From assembly GCA_013178305.1 (NCBI GenBank), contig JABLXB010000002.1, positions 186,001-250,000 on the forward strand: a stretch of 64,000 nucleotides of DNA, in the 5' to 3' direction. The DNA is from Bacillota bacterium (GTDB lineage: Bacteria; Bacillota; Sulfobacillia; JABLXB01). A program made the translations under genes and the position numbers. Numbering within the stretch: position 1 is the stretch's first letter; each line of letters begins with the position of its first letter. This document shows positions 35,084 through 44,519 of this stretch, in pieces. A model generated the notes under the pieces. The model saw only the letters and a program-made list of their open reading frames with translations, ran no database searches and was not told where the DNA came from.

Positions 35084-36469
35084 TCAGCCGCGCGCATCCC
35101 TAAGCAGCCGGTCTACCTCGGCCACCTTCGCGCGCTCCGCCGCCCACCAATCCTGGCTCCTCTGCGCGTTGAGTTCCGCCACGGTCTTCCCCTGCTGCTC
35201 AACCCAGGTATAGTACTTGAGGTTGAACCACCTGTCGCGGTTGTTCGCCGTCCCCTCCTGGATCCAGTCGAGCTTGACGCCGCGGAATATGCCCCAGAAG
35301 CGGCTGGCCGACTTCTCCGCATCCAGCCTGCCGAACCTCTCGTCGAGCGCGGCCATGACCGAGTAGTACCTGTCGATGGTGTCGGTCGCGATGGTCACGA
35401 CGTTCTGGCGCGCGTCCAACCCCCAGAACTTCGCGGCCTTTATCGCCCCGAGGACGTTGCACACGCCGGATATCCCGAATATCGTCGACATCTCCCGCGC
35501 CGCCGCCTCGTCGATCCCCGACTTCGCCGCGAGCCACTCCATGCCGGCGGGGTCGGTGAGGAGCTGCAGCCCGAGTTTGCACTCCATGTCGTCGATGCAC
35601 ATCATGGCGTCCGTGTTCATGACGTTGTGGATCCAGGTCACGTGCTTGTCGCCGATTCCCTGGATGTCGTGGTCGCCGTAACCGTTGTTGTAGAGCGTCG
35701 GGCACTGGATGGGCTCGAGGCCCACGATGCGGTTCTCGGGGAATACCTCCTTCACCCTGTCCCCCGCTGCGATGGTGCCCGCGGAGCCCATCGCGGAAAC
35801 GAACGCCGCGCACCTTCCGTTGCCGATGCCCTTCCGCCCGAGCTCGGACACCAGGTCGACTACTGTGTTGCCGGTCACGTAGTAGTGGAACCTGTAGTTG
35901 CCCATCACCTCGAACTGGTTGAGTACCCGCATGTTGGGCTGCTTCTTCAGTTCCCAGCACTTGTCGTAGATCTCCTTGACGCTGGACTCGCAGCCCGGGG
36001 TCTTGATGTACCTCGCCCCGTACGACTCGATCTTCTGGAACCTCTCCCGGCTCATCATCTCGGGGAGTATGACGAGAGAGTCGTACCCCATACGTGGGCC
36101 GACCCAGGCCCCACCTATTCCGTAGTTCCCGGTCGATGGAAACACGATCGTGTGCTCGCCCGGGCGGATCTCGCCCGCGAGCTGTTTCTCCACCGTGACC
36201 GAGTACGTGGCGCCGACCTTGTGGGAGGCCGTCGGGAAGTCGCGCCCGTAGAGGACGACGACGTTCGCCTCCACGCCTGTGAGTTCCCTGGGCAGGACCA
36301 TGTAGCAGGGCGAGCCGTCGGGCTGCTTCCAGGTGATGTTGTAGAGGTTAATCTCGTTGAGCGGGTCGGCCTTTTTCGCAAGAAGCGCCTTCTCGCGGAC
36401 CTTCGGATCTATCTTCTCCGGGTGCAGCATCTCCTCGAAGGTAGGTCCCCACACGAGCCGCTTTGACAT
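35084..36469 (-). CDS. Fold-type II PLP-dependent lyase of unassigned reaction
   Basis: Product of 461 residues. The Schiff-base lysine is probably K84 in TASHKVGATY, the phosphate-binding loop appears as SAMGSAGTIAAGD, and PSTGNYGIGGAWVG (about 111-124) is the substrate loop, as in the cysteine-synthase/threonine-synthase superfamily. The 60-residue C-terminal extension rich in W/R/E is unusual. It is not close to diaminopropionate ammonia-lyase (YgeX) by eye, although its position matches that gene in the E. coli cluster. It may release ammonia from a beta-substituted amino acid formed downstream of the carbamoyltransferase; that is inference. Confidence 0.75.
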   Translation of the reverse strand: MSKRLVWGPTFEEMLHPEKIDPKVREKALLAKKADPLNEINLYNITWKQPDGSPCYMVLPRELTGVEANVVVLYGRDFPTASHKVGATYSVTVEKQLAGEIRPGEHTIVFPSTGNYGIGGAWVGPRMGYDSLVILPEMMSRERFQKIESYGARYIKTPGCESSVKEIYDKCWELKKQPNMRVLNQFEVMGNYRFHYYVTGNTVVDLVSELGRKGIGNGRCAAFVSAMGSAGTIAAGDRVKEVFPENRIVGLEPIQCPTLYNNGYGDHDIQGIGDKHVTWIHNVMNTDAMMCIDDMECKLGLQLLTDPAGMEWLAAKSGIDEAAAREMSTIFGISGVCNVLGAIKAAKFWGLDARQNVVTIATDTIDRYYSVMAALDERFGRLDAEKSASRFWGIFRGVKLDWIQEGTANNRDRWFNLKYYTWVEQQGKTVAELNAQRSQDWWAAERAKVAEVDRLLRDARG

Positions 36470-36522
36470 CTCGAATCCTCCTCGATGCTATACTCCGTCT
36501 ATTTCTACGAGCGCCGGCCATG

Positions 36523-37779
36523 TCACGCGCGGGGCAGCATGCCCCGGGAGCGCAGCGCTTTCACGAATTCATCCAGGTCCGGTTCGACAGCCACCGGCTC
36601 ACCACACGCCTTCCTCGCGCTCGCGATGTCCTTGAGCCCGTTACCAGTAACAACCACCGCAACCGTGTCGGTTTCACGCAGCCCGCCCTCCATGGCCATC
36701 TTCCGGAAACCTGCGTAACCCGTGACGCCCGCCGGCTCGCCGAACACACCCGCCTGCCTCGCGAGCTCGCGCATGGCGTCCAGGATCTTGTCATCAGTCA
36801 CCGTTATCATGTCGCCCCGGCTCAACCTCGCGGCGCGAAGCGCCTTGGCCCAATTCCGCGGCGCGCCGACCGAGATGCTGTCGGCGAGGGTGTTGGACGG
36901 GCCGAATTGCACCCTCTCCCGCCCCTCCTTGAACGCGTTGTATACCGGGCGGCACCCGTCCGCCTGCACGCCGCACAGCCTGGGTATGCGGTCTATGAGA
37001 CCGATCTGCTCCAGATCCCGGAACCCCTTGTACAGCCCGCTCAGGCAACACCCGTCTCCAACCGAGATGAACACCCAGTCGGGGACCTCCCAGTCGAGCT
37101 GCTCCGAGATCTCCATCGCACAGGTTTTCTTCCCCTCCACCAGGTAGGGGTTGATGGCGCAGTTGCGGTTGTACCACCCGAATTCCCCGATGGCGGCCGT
37201 CGAGAGGTTGAATGCGTCCTCGTAAGTGCCGTTGACGAGCATTACGCGGGCGCCGTAGATGAGCAGTTGGGCCACTTTCGCCTCGGGGGCCGTCTTCGGT
37301 ACGAAGATGAAGCTCTCCAGGCCCGCGACTGCGGAAAAACCCGCGAGTGAACTCGCGGCGTTGCCGGTCGACGCGCACGCCACCGCGCGCCTGCCGTGAT
37401 CGAGCGCCTTTCCTACGCCAACGGCACTCGCCCTATCCTTTAACGAGGCCGTGGGATTGCGGCCGTCGTCCTTGATGTACAGCCGCTTCACGCCGTACTC
37501 GGCGGCGAGCCTGTCGCTCCGGTAGATCGGGGTCCAGCCCACAGCCAGCGGCTGGACGTGCGCCGTCTCGCGCACCGGCAACACGGGCCAGTACCGCCAC
37601 AGGCTCCTGTCGGGGTTCGCGGCCATGCCGGCGCGGGTCATCTGCGCGCCTGCGTCGTCGAAGTCGTACAGGACGTCCAGGGTCCCGTCGATGCCGCAAG
37701 ACGTGCAGGTGTAGTCGACCTCACCCTCGCGGTACGAGCGCCCGCACAGCACGCATTTCAATTCCGCGACTTGTCCCAT
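36523..37779 (-). CDS. Threonine synthase-like PLP enzyme with N-terminal zinc ribbon
   Basis: Product of 418 residues from the ATG at 37779 with GGAGG nine bases upstream. Residues C9/C12 and C25/C28 form a zinc ribbon, then GRNPTASLKDRAS (K114 as PLP lysine) and ACASTGNAASSLAG follow, the typical threonine-synthase pattern. No homoserine kinase or other threonine gene is near; instead a second PLP enzyme and a YgeY-like peptidase flank it. A catabolic ammonia-lyase role is therefore as likely as threonine synthesis. Confidence 0.8.
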   Translation of the reverse strand: MGQVAELKCVLCGRSYREGEVDYTCTSCGIDGTLDVLYDFDDAGAQMTRAGMAANPDRSLWRYWPVLPVRETAHVQPLAVGWTPIYRSDRLAAEYGVKRLYIKDDGRNPTASLKDRASAVGVGKALDHGRRAVACASTGNAASSLAGFSAVAGLESFIFVPKTAPEAKVAQLLIYGARVMLVNGTYEDAFNLSTAAIGEFGWYNRNCAINPYLVEGKKTCAMEISEQLDWEVPDWVFISVGDGCCLSGLYKGFRDLEQIGLIDRIPRLCGVQADGCRPVYNAFKEGRERVQFGPSNTLADSISVGAPRNWAKALRAARLSRGDMITVTDDKILDAMRELARQAGVFGEPAGVTGYAGFRKMAMEGGLRETDTVAVVVTGNGLKDIASARKACGEPVAVEPDLDEFVKALRSRGMLPRA

Positions 37780-37837
37780 GCGCAAACCTCCACATAGACC
37801 TCGAACCCGGGGTCTGGGCACCCGCCGGCGCCGGGCG

Positions 37838-39070
37838 TCAGGACCGTCCGCCGCACACGATCGCCCCGGCTATTGCGTAATAGCCGGCGCACGCACCCAC
37901 AAGCTGCTCGATTTCCACGTACTCGTCGGCGACGTGGGCCAAGTCCTCCCGGGACGGCCCGAACCCGACCGTGGGGATGCCGGCGACGCCGGCGTAGTAG
38001 CTTCCGTTGGTGCAGAAGCTGTAGTGCGAAACGGAGGGATGAAGACCGGCGCTCCTCAAGGCGCCGAGGCACAACGCCACGAACCAGTGGTCCTCGTCGA
38101 ACAACCAGGCGGGGGCAAATCGCTCCGCCCTGATGCTCTCACCCGTATAGCACTTGTCTTCGCCAACTGCGACACCTACGGACGCCGAGACCGACGGATC
38201 GGCCTCGTGGACGCGCCCGATAATACGGCGTATCCCGCCGAGCACGTCTTCCCTGGTTTCACCGGTGAGGAGCCGCCTGTCGAACGTGACCCGGCATCGT
38301 TCCGGGATTACGCTGGCCCCGGGGTAAGGCGAGGAGATGATGTCCGTGGGTTCGAGTATGGCGTCACCCAGCACGGGGTGTGTCCGGGGGATGTACCCCG
38401 CCTCGATCGCACCGAGCACGGCGACCATCTTACTCAGGGCGTTCAGCCCCGCCTGCGGATTGGATGAGTGTGCCGCCTTCCCCACTGTCTCGAGGACCAG
38501 TTCGGCGCGCCCCCGCTGGCCGCGCTTGAGGTCCAGCTGCGAGGCCTCGCCGATCACGACGCAGTCCGGCTCGAATGCGCGGGCGATCTCGCTGCAGGCG
38601 ACACCTTCGAAGCATTCTTCGTGGACCGACCCGGCGACGATGATGTCGCCTTGTCGAACGGGGTGGTCGCGTTTCACGTAGGCGGCGGCGAGCACCATGG
38701 CCGCCAGCCCGCCCTTCATATCGCTTGCCCCGCGCCCGTATATCTTTCCTCCTTCGACCTCCGCGCCATGCGGGGCCTTCGTCCAGCGGCTGACGTCCCC
38801 CGGTCCGACGGTATCCATGTGACCCTCTAAGAGCACCGTCGTACCGCGCGTCCCGCTATCCGCCCCGCGGGTTGTCCGGCCGGGCAAGGTCGCCGCGATC
38901 CTGCCGGCGACGTTGCCCAGCCTGTCCACCACGACCTCGTCGTAGCCGAGCGCCGTCATCGTTTCTCTAACGAGGCCCGCCAAGCGGTCCTCGTGACCCG
39001 ACGGGCTGGGCAACTGTATCATGTCGCGGCAGAGTCGTACGAGCTCGTCTATGCGGGTGGCGCTGAGCAT
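37838..39070 (-). CDS. ygeY: M20-family metallohydrolase, YgeY-like
   Basis: Product of 410 residues from the ATG at 39070, five bases after AAGGGGG. Zinc-site motifs are LLEGHMDTVGP (His84, Asp86), GRGASDMKGGLAA and SVHEECFEG with the catalytic glutamate pair; the dimerisation domain lies between about 180 and 300. M20 members hydrolyse N-acyl or N-carbamoyl amino acids and dipeptides. YgeY of E. coli is in the purine/ureide cluster, and the neighbourhood here (carbamoyltransferase, hydantoinase, PLP enzymes) agrees. An N-carbamoyl amino acid hydrolase role is plausible. Confidence 0.85.
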   Translation of the reverse strand: MLSATRIDELVRLCRDMIQLPSPSGHEDRLAGLVRETMTALGYDEVVVDRLGNVAGRIAATLPGRTTRGADSGTRGTTVLLEGHMDTVGPGDVSRWTKAPHGAEVEGGKIYGRGASDMKGGLAAMVLAAAYVKRDHPVRQGDIIVAGSVHEECFEGVACSEIARAFEPDCVVIGEASQLDLKRGQRGRAELVLETVGKAAHSSNPQAGLNALSKMVAVLGAIEAGYIPRTHPVLGDAILEPTDIISSPYPGASVIPERCRVTFDRRLLTGETREDVLGGIRRIIGRVHEADPSVSASVGVAVGEDKCYTGESIRAERFAPAWLFDEDHWFVALCLGALRSAGLHPSVSHYSFCTNGSYYAGVAGIPTVGFGPSREDLAHVADEYVEIEQLVGACAGYYAIAGAIVCGGRS

Positions 39071-39109
39071 TGGGTCCCCCTTCGCAAGGGATGCGCCAGT
39101 GTTACGCCC

Positions 39110-39199
39110 ATCGAACAACAGGCGCGGTTGTTTGGCCTGCGTGCAATATTCTCGCTCCCTGCCCCCGCACCTTCTCATCTTGAAGCGTGTATCGAACAA
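39110..39199 (-). promoter_or_regulatory. Paired 9-base repeats upstream of the ygeY-like operon
   Basis: ATCGAACAA occurs at 39110-39118 and 39191-39199 in the same orientation, 81 bases apart, within the 157-base gap before the M20 gene. They may be regulator half-sites. No clear -35/-10 pair is seen. Confidence 0.3.
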
Positions 39200-39227
39200 T
39201 CCCCACCCGCAGACGTCGCGCAATCCA

Positions 39228-40286
39228 CTACGCGCGCGGGCGAATGAGCAGCACGGCCGCCCCATTAATCGCGCCCTGCTTGAGGGCGATAAGCGCCTCG
39301 TTCGCCTCATCGAGTGCGAACGTCTGAACCTCTGTCTGCACAGGAATCCTCGCCGCGAGGTTTACGAACTCCTCAGCATCGCGCCGCGTGGCGTTGGCCA
39401 CGCTTTTGATCGACCGCTCCCAGTAGAGCAGATCGTACGGAAAAGCGGGCACACCTTCGAGGTGAACCGCGTTTATCGCGAGGGCGCCACCCTTTCGCAG
39501 CACCTTCAGCGCCTCCGGGATGAGGGACCCGGCGGGAGCGAACGTCACAGCCCTGTCGGCGAGAAACGGCGGCGTTTCGCCGGCCGAACCCGCCCACGCC
39601 GCCCCGAGCCTGATGGCCATGTCCTTGTGCTTCTTGCTCCTCGTGAACACCGCCACCTCGCACCCCCAGAACCGCGCGATCTGGATAGCGATGTGGGCGG
39701 ACGCCCCGAACCCGAAGAGGGCCAATCTCTCGCCGGGCTGGAGCCCACTCACCTTCAGCGAACGGTATCCGATAATCCCCGCGCAGAGGAGGGGCGCCGC
39801 CTCGACGTCGGCGAACGAGTCCGGCAGCGGTACCACGAAACCGGCGGGTACCACTACATACTCCGCATAGCCGCCGTCATGGTGGAGACCGGTGAACCGC
39901 GCAGACTCACAGAGGTTCTCTTCTCCCCTCCGGCAGTAGCCGCACACGCCGCACGAGCTGTACAGCCACGGGAATCCGACCCTTGTCCCAGGGGCAAGGC
40001 CCGTGAGGTGATGGGGGCCGCCGCCCGCTTCGGGGCCCGCACCGCCAGCGCCGCCGGTGCTACCGGTTCCGACCTGGTCGATTATCCCGACTATCTGGTG
40101 CCCGGGAATGATAGGGAGCACGGAGCGCAGCTCCCCCTCGACTATGTGCAGGTCGGTGTGGCAAACCCCGCAAGCCGACACCCTGATCCTCACTTCACCT
40201 GGACCGGCCTGCGGTTCGGGCAGGTCGCGGCTGACCAGAGGCTTCGTCGTCACAGGGGCGGGCTGAATCAACACCATCGCTTTCAC
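39228..40286 (-). CDS. Zinc-dependent alcohol dehydrogenase (AdhA-like)
   Basis: Product of about 352 residues from a GTG at 40286 (an ATG three codons later is also possible). Catalytic zinc motif [14 protein letters not shown] and GHQIVG, the four-cysteine structural zinc loop ([15 protein letters not shown]), and a Rossmann [10 protein letters not shown] are present. It interconverts alcohols and aldehydes with NAD(P)H. Between the two halves of the catalytic domain a glycine/alanine-rich insertion ([17 protein letters not shown]) is unusual. It is the most upstream gene of the catabolic island and may feed or drain an aldehyde. Confidence 0.9.
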   Translation of the reverse strand: MKAMVLIQPAPVTTKPLVSRDLPEPQAGPGEVRIRVSACGVCHTDLHIVEGELRSVLPIIPGHQIVGIIDQVGTGSTGGAGGAGPEAGGGPHHLTGLAPGTRVGFPWLYSSCGVCGYCRRGEENLCESARFTGLHHDGGYAEYVVVPAGFVVPLPDSFADVEAAPLLCAGIIGYRSLKVSGLQPGERLALFGFGASAHIAIQIARFWGCEVAVFTRSKKHKDMAIRLGAAWAGSAGETPPFLADRAVTFAPAGSLIPEALKVLRKGGALAINAVHLEGVPAFPYDLLYWERSIKSVANATRRDAEEFVNLAARIPVQTEVQTFALDEANEALIALKQGAINGAAVLLIRPRA

Positions 40287-40475
40287 GGCCTGCGTAATCC
40301 TTCCCTTCAGTGTGTTCCTACCAAGTCGGGGCATCCAGGTGAATAGCTGTCCTCCTCAAGGGTTCTTCCCAGGGTAAGGTTTCCCCTGTTGCGGGACGGT
40401 CCGGCCGGAGCACCAGGGCAAATCGATGGCCGGAGGCATACACTGCAACGGGCACGATTCGAGGGGTGGGGCCGG

Positions 40476-41117
40476 GTGGAAACGCGCAGTGGGGACGTCC
40501 GCATGCTGGTGAGGACCGCGTTCCTGGCGCTCGCCTGCGCGGTGATGTACACCACCAGCCGCGCCATGCCGGTCGCCCTGCGCTGGCTCAAGTACTTCTG
40601 CCCCGTAACGACTGCGCTGGTCGACGGGGGGTTTGGCTACCGGCTGCGCCACGTTTTCGTGTCGGCACTTATTATCGGCCTGGTGTTCCACCCCGGGGAA
40701 GCGCTGTCGTACTTCCTGCTCATTGGCTCGTTTGGTCTCGTGTTTCGCTGGGACCTGGCGCCGGCTTTGCCGCCCCTGAACACCGCCGCCTCGATGGCGG
40801 CCTACACCCTGGCGTTCGTTGGCTGGATACACGCCGTGCCGTGGATAGCCGGCTTCACATTCGAGGAACTCGCAGGGGGCCTGCTGGTCCCCAGGTATGT
40901 GCTGCTCAAACCCATCCTGGATGCCGCCGGCGTGAGCCGCGATCAATTCATCGAGGGCGCCGTGAACGCCGCGCTCCTGACCAGCGCGGCGCTGGGCTTG
41001 ACGTTCTACGGAATGCTATACGCGGCCAACGCATTTTTGCTGGTCTGGGTGAAACGAGCCCTACCCCGCCACCCCGAACCTCCCGACCGACATCTTCAAA
41101 CCCTGGGCAAGGTCTGA
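40476..41117 (+). CDS. Hypothetical polytopic membrane protein
   Basis: I do not recognise a family. About 213 residues from the GTG at 40476 (ATG at 40503 also possible; the frame opens at 40389). There are roughly five membrane helices, for example [45 protein letters not shown] and [19 protein letters not shown]. It is one of the few plus-strand genes in this part, divergent from the alcohol dehydrogenase. Its last 57 bases overlap the end of the chemoreceptor gene tail to tail. No catalytic motif is visible. Confidence 0.55.
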   Translation: METRSGDVRMLVRTAFLALACAVMYTTSRAMPVALRWLKYFCPVTTALVDGGFGYRLRHVFVSALIIGLVFHPGEALSYFLLIGSFGLVFRWDLAPALPPLNTAASMAAYTLAFVGWIHAVPWIAGFTFEELAGGLLVPRYVLLKPILDAAGVSRDQFIEGAVNAALLTSAALGLTFYGMLYAANAFLLVWVKRALPRHPEPPDRHLQTLGKV

Positions 41118-42935
41118 CAGCGACCTGGCCGCGGACGCCAGCCCCGAGGCGGACTCCTTCATGGTCGCCGCTCCGGATGACACTTCCCCCGCTATCCTGG
41201 AGTTCTTCTCCGCAAGCGACGCCGCCTGTTCCACCGATGCCAGGACCTCCTTGCTCGCCGCGCTCATCTCCTCGGTGGCCGCGCTGTTGCGCGTCGTCAC
41301 GGCCGCTACCTTCTCCGCGGCGGTTGCCACAAGTTCGCCGTGGCTGCTGAGGCCCTGCACCACCGGCGCGATCGCGTCTATCGTGGCGACTGCGCCGGTA
41401 ACGGTGGACCGGATGCCCTCGATGGCGGCCGCGGCCCGCTCGCCGAGTTCCTTCCCTCCGGCCGCCTCCTTGAAAGCGTCCGCCACGTGCGACGCGGCCG
41501 CGCCGCCGTGCGACTCCACTTCCCTTATGAGGTCCGCGATCTCCAGCGTCGAACGGGACGTGCGGTCGGCCAGTTTCCGCACCTCGTCAGCCACCACGGC
41601 GAACCCCCTGCCATGTTCTCCGGCGCGCGCGGCTTCGATGGCCGCGTTCAGCGCGAGGAGGTTCGTCTGGTCCGAGATCTCCCTTATCGTCCCGAGTATA
41701 GTGGTAATTCGGTCGAGCGACCCGCCGAACTCGCGCATCGCTTCGGCCGCGTCCTGCGACTTCTGCCGTATCACGTCGAGGCCCCCGGCGACGCGCTCGA
41801 CGGCCTGCACCCCATTGTCGCACACGTCCCTGCTCTTCTCCATCGCGGCCGACGCTCGCGCGGCGCTGTCCGCCACCTCGCGTATGGCAGCCGTCATACC
41901 CTCCACGGCCGAGAGCGCGTCGGACACGGCGGAACTCTGCTCCTGCGCTCCCGCTGCGATCTCCTCGATGGCCTGCTGCAGTTCGTGCATAATGCTTCTC
42001 GCCGTGCGCATCCCCGCCGCTTGCTCCTCGGCGGAGGACACGGCCGCAGCCGCCGCGCCGCTCATGTTGTCGGTGAGCGCCGAGACACCTTCAGCCCCGG
42101 CGGAAATGACCGAGCTCGAGCCGGATACGCGCTTGGCCGCCTCGGACACCTGGCCGATCAGCGACTTCAGGCCGGATATCATGTCCGCGAACGCCCTCGA
42201 AACGTCCTCGGATTCGTCCCGCGTCCTCATGATTCTGAACTCGTGTGTGAGGTCCCCCGAGGCGACGATCGCGCTGGCGCGCGCGAGTTGCATCAGCGGT
42301 CTCACGATGTTGCGGTTGATGAGCAGCGTCAGTAATACACCAATGATGACGGTAAGCGCGCAGGCACCCAGCACGACTCCCTGGGACGACCGGAATACGC
42401 CGTCAGCCTCGACCTCCCTGCCCTTCGCCGACTCCCTGGCCAGGTTGACTATCTCCTTCAATGACTTCTCGACCTCGTACAGCGCCTCCCGCGACTCCCC
42501 GCGCAGGTGGTTGAGGGCGCTGCTCTTCTGGTCGTTGAAGCTCATCTCGACCAGCGGGGCGTGCGCGGCCTCGTACCTCTCCCAGCCCTTCTTGAGGTCC
42601 TGGACCACCCCGGCCATATCACCACTGGAGGCTGAGGCAAGGAGGTCTACAAGCTTCCGGATCGCCTTTGCCGAGGACTCGCCGCGGTTCTTGTAATCGT
42701 CCATTTCGCCGATGGTGGTACTGAGCAGGTGTTGGAGTTCCCACTGGCGGTAGAGCCCGACCTCGGTCTGGATCTGGGTGGCCAGATCGACCACGCCCAT
42801 CTCGTGAGTGGCTATCTGCCGTACGTAGCCGTGGACTAAAGACAGGGACGAGACTCCGGCCCATCCGACGATGAGGACGAAAAGAAGCGGGACGGCCATT
42901 GCGCCCCCCAGTTTGAAAGCAAAACGGAACTTCAC
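41061..42935 (-). CDS. Methyl-accepting chemotaxis protein
   Basis: Product of 624 residues. There are two membrane helices (about 10-32 and 187-210) flanking an external helical sensor domain, then a HAMP linker and a long cytoplasmic coiled-coil signalling domain. The hairpin tip reads [37 protein letters not shown], cited here only as its core [16 protein letters not shown]. It transmits ligand signals to CheA. No che gene is in the window. The GTG start has GGGGGAGG upstream. Confidence 0.93.
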   Translation of the reverse strand: MKFRFAFKLGGAMAVPLLFVLIVGWAGVSSLSLVHGYVRQIATHEMGVVDLATQIQTEVGLYRQWELQHLLSTTIGEMDDYKNRGESSAKAIRKLVDLLASASSGDMAGVVQDLKKGWERYEAAHAPLVEMSFNDQKSSALNHLRGESREALYEVEKSLKEIVNLARESAKGREVEADGVFRSSQGVVLGACALTVIIGVLLTLLINRNIVRPLMQLARASAIVASGDLTHEFRIMRTRDESEDVSRAFADMISGLKSLIGQVSEAAKRVSGSSSVISAGAEGVSALTDNMSGAAAAAVSSAEEQAAGMRTARSIMHELQQAIEEIAAGAQEQSSAVSDALSAVEGMTAAIREVADSAARASAAMEKSRDVCDNGVQAVERVAGGLDVIRQKSQDAAEAMREFGGSLDRITTILGTIREISDQTNLLALNAAIEAARAGEHGRGFAVVADEVRKLADRTSRSTLEIADLIREVESHGGAAASHVADAFKEAAGGKELGERAAAAIEGIRSTVTGAVATIDAIAPVVQGLSSHGELVATAAEKVAAVTTRNSAATEEMSAASKEVLASVEQAASLAEKNSRIAGEVSSGAATMKESASGLASAARSLSDLAQGLKMSVGRFGVAG

Positions 42936-43030
42936 GCTCGCACCTCCCCCGGCGACAGGGTCTCACCAAGTATATCGTCCTCAGGGGAACGCATGGTTAG
43001 TTTTGGGAGGTCATACCGCGCAGTTCTGTC

Positions 43031-43180
43031 TCACGGCCCGTCGTCGTCGCCGCGCTCGGGCCGGCCGGGGTATGAACGCAGCAATAGCGTGAGGCCCGTC
43101 AGAAGGAGCATGGTGAGAAGGGTGCCGGCCATCCCCCGCGCGAGCACTTCAAAAGACCTGTACAGGACCTCGTTTCCCAT
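43031..43180 (-). CDS. Small OadG-like membrane subunit
   Basis: A 49-residue frame from an ATG at 43180 (GGGGGG nine bases upstream; another ATG at 43189). It has one membrane helix (GTLLTMLLLTGLTLLL) followed by a charged, acidic tail ending RPERGDDDGP. This is the design of the gamma subunit of sodium-pumping decarboxylases. It lies 24 bases downstream of the OadB-like gene in the same direction, which is the usual company of gamma subunits. The identification rests on size, topology and position, since such subunits are poorly conserved. Confidence 0.65.
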   Translation of the reverse strand: MGNEVLYRSFEVLARGMAGTLLTMLLLTGLTLLLRSYPGRPERGDDDGP

Positions 43181-43204
43181 GGTCACCATCCCCCCGTCAG
43201 GGCG

Positions 43205-44350
43205 CTACTTGATGAGCGACAGTACCAGCGCTCCGGCCACGATCGACCCGATCTGCCCCGCAACGTTCGCGCCGATCGACGACATGATGATGTGATTAGT
43301 GCAGTCTTCCTTCAGGGCCATCTTGGCGACGACGCGCCCCGACATGGGGAACGCCGAGATGCCCGCCGCGCCGATCATGGGGTTAATCTTACGCCTGAGG
43401 AAGAGGTTGAGGAACTTGGCGAACAGCACTCCTCCGGCCGTGTCGAAGACGAATGCCGCCAACCCCATGGCGAGGATGAGTACCGTCCGCGGGGACAGGA
43501 ACGTCGCGGCGTCCATGCTGCCGCCTATCGTGATGCCAATCAGCAGCGTGACCAGGTTGGCGAGCTCGTTTTGCGCCGATTTGGCAAGCCTGTCCACGAC
43601 CCCGCTTTCCCTGAGGAGGTTGCCGAACATCAGCAGACCCACCAGCGCGGTGCTGACCGGGGCTATGGCGCCTGCCACAAGGGTCACGAGGATGGGGAAC
43701 AGTACCTTGACCACCCTGGGTATCCTCCGCCCGCCTGCGTACGGCATCCTGATACACCTCTCCGCTGGCGTCGTCAGCAACCTGATCACGGGCGGCTGGA
43801 TTACCGGCACGAGCGACATGTATGAGTACGCGGCCACGGTAAGTGGCCCGAGCAGGTGCGGCGCGAAGCGCATCGCCACGAATATGGTGGTGGGCCCGTC
43901 CGCGGCGCCGATGATGCCGATGGAGGCGGCTTCCTTCAGCGAGAACCCGAAAGCAGCCGCGAGCGATATGGTGGCGAACACCCCGAATTGCGCTGCTCCG
44001 CCGAACAGCATCATGATCGGGTTCTCGAGTAGCGGACCGAAGTCGATCATTGCGCCTATCCCTATAAAGATGAGGACGGGGAACAACTCGGTGGTAATGC
44101 CCGCCCTGTACAGCAAAGTGAGCGGGCCGTGATCGCCGACCGCGGCAGAGAAGGGGATGTTGCCAAGGATGGCGCCGAACCCTATCGGGAGCAGGAGGAC
44201 CGGCTCGTAATCCCTGGCTACGGCGAGGTATATCAGTACCGCCCCGACAGCCATCATGACGACCTGCTGCCACGTAAGGCCGCTCAGGCCCGCGAACAAC
44301 CCGTACACCAGGTTCACCCCCGCCGGTATTCTGCCCCTGGAAGCCAGCAT
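43205..44350 (-). CDS. oadB: Sodium-pumping decarboxylase beta subunit (OadB/GcdB family)
   Basis: Product of 381 residues from the ATG at 44350 with GGAAGG upstream. It is strongly hydrophobic, with about 9-11 helices, and carries the conserved GIIGAADGPTTIF and GITIGGSMDAATFL regions, where the aspartates take part in Na+ coupling. Such subunits use decarboxylation of biotin-bound CO2 to expel Na+. The alpha (carboxyltransferase) and biotin-carrier subunits are absent from the window. A small OadG-like ORF follows. The substrate acid (oxaloacetate, malonyl-, methylmalonyl- or glutaconyl-CoA) cannot be assigned. Confidence 0.9.
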   Translation of the reverse strand: MLASRGRIPAGVNLVYGLFAGLSGLTWQQVVMMAVGAVLIYLAVARDYEPVLLLPIGFGAILGNIPFSAAVGDHGPLTLLYRAGITTELFPVLIFIGIGAMIDFGPLLENPIMMLFGGAAQFGVFATISLAAAFGFSLKEAASIGIIGAADGPTTIFVAMRFAPHLLGPLTVAAYSYMSLVPVIQPPVIRLLTTPAERCIRMPYAGGRRIPRVVKVLFPILVTLVAGAIAPVSTALVGLLMFGNLLRESGVVDRLAKSAQNELANLVTLLIGITIGGSMDAATFLSPRTVLILAMGLAAFVFDTAGGVLFAKFLNLFLRRKINPMIGAAGISAFPMSGRVVAKMALKEDCTNHIIMSSIGANVAGQIGSIVAGALVLSLIK

Positions 44351-44519
44351 AGCACCTTCCACACCACTTATCCAGACCAGCGCCTCCCAGGCGCAAAGAG
44401 GTCTCCGGCCGTTCACCAGGCAATGGCCTCAGGCGGGACAGCCGGAGGTGGAACGCCTGATCCGCACGAGAACAGGCGGTGGATTCCTTCGTGAAGGCTG
44501 CGGTGAAGGGCCAGGCGGC

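Noticed and set aside
34682-36466. 594-codon plus-strand frame across UbiD and PLP genes
   Set aside because: Runs antisense through two clear genes and has no recognisable fold.
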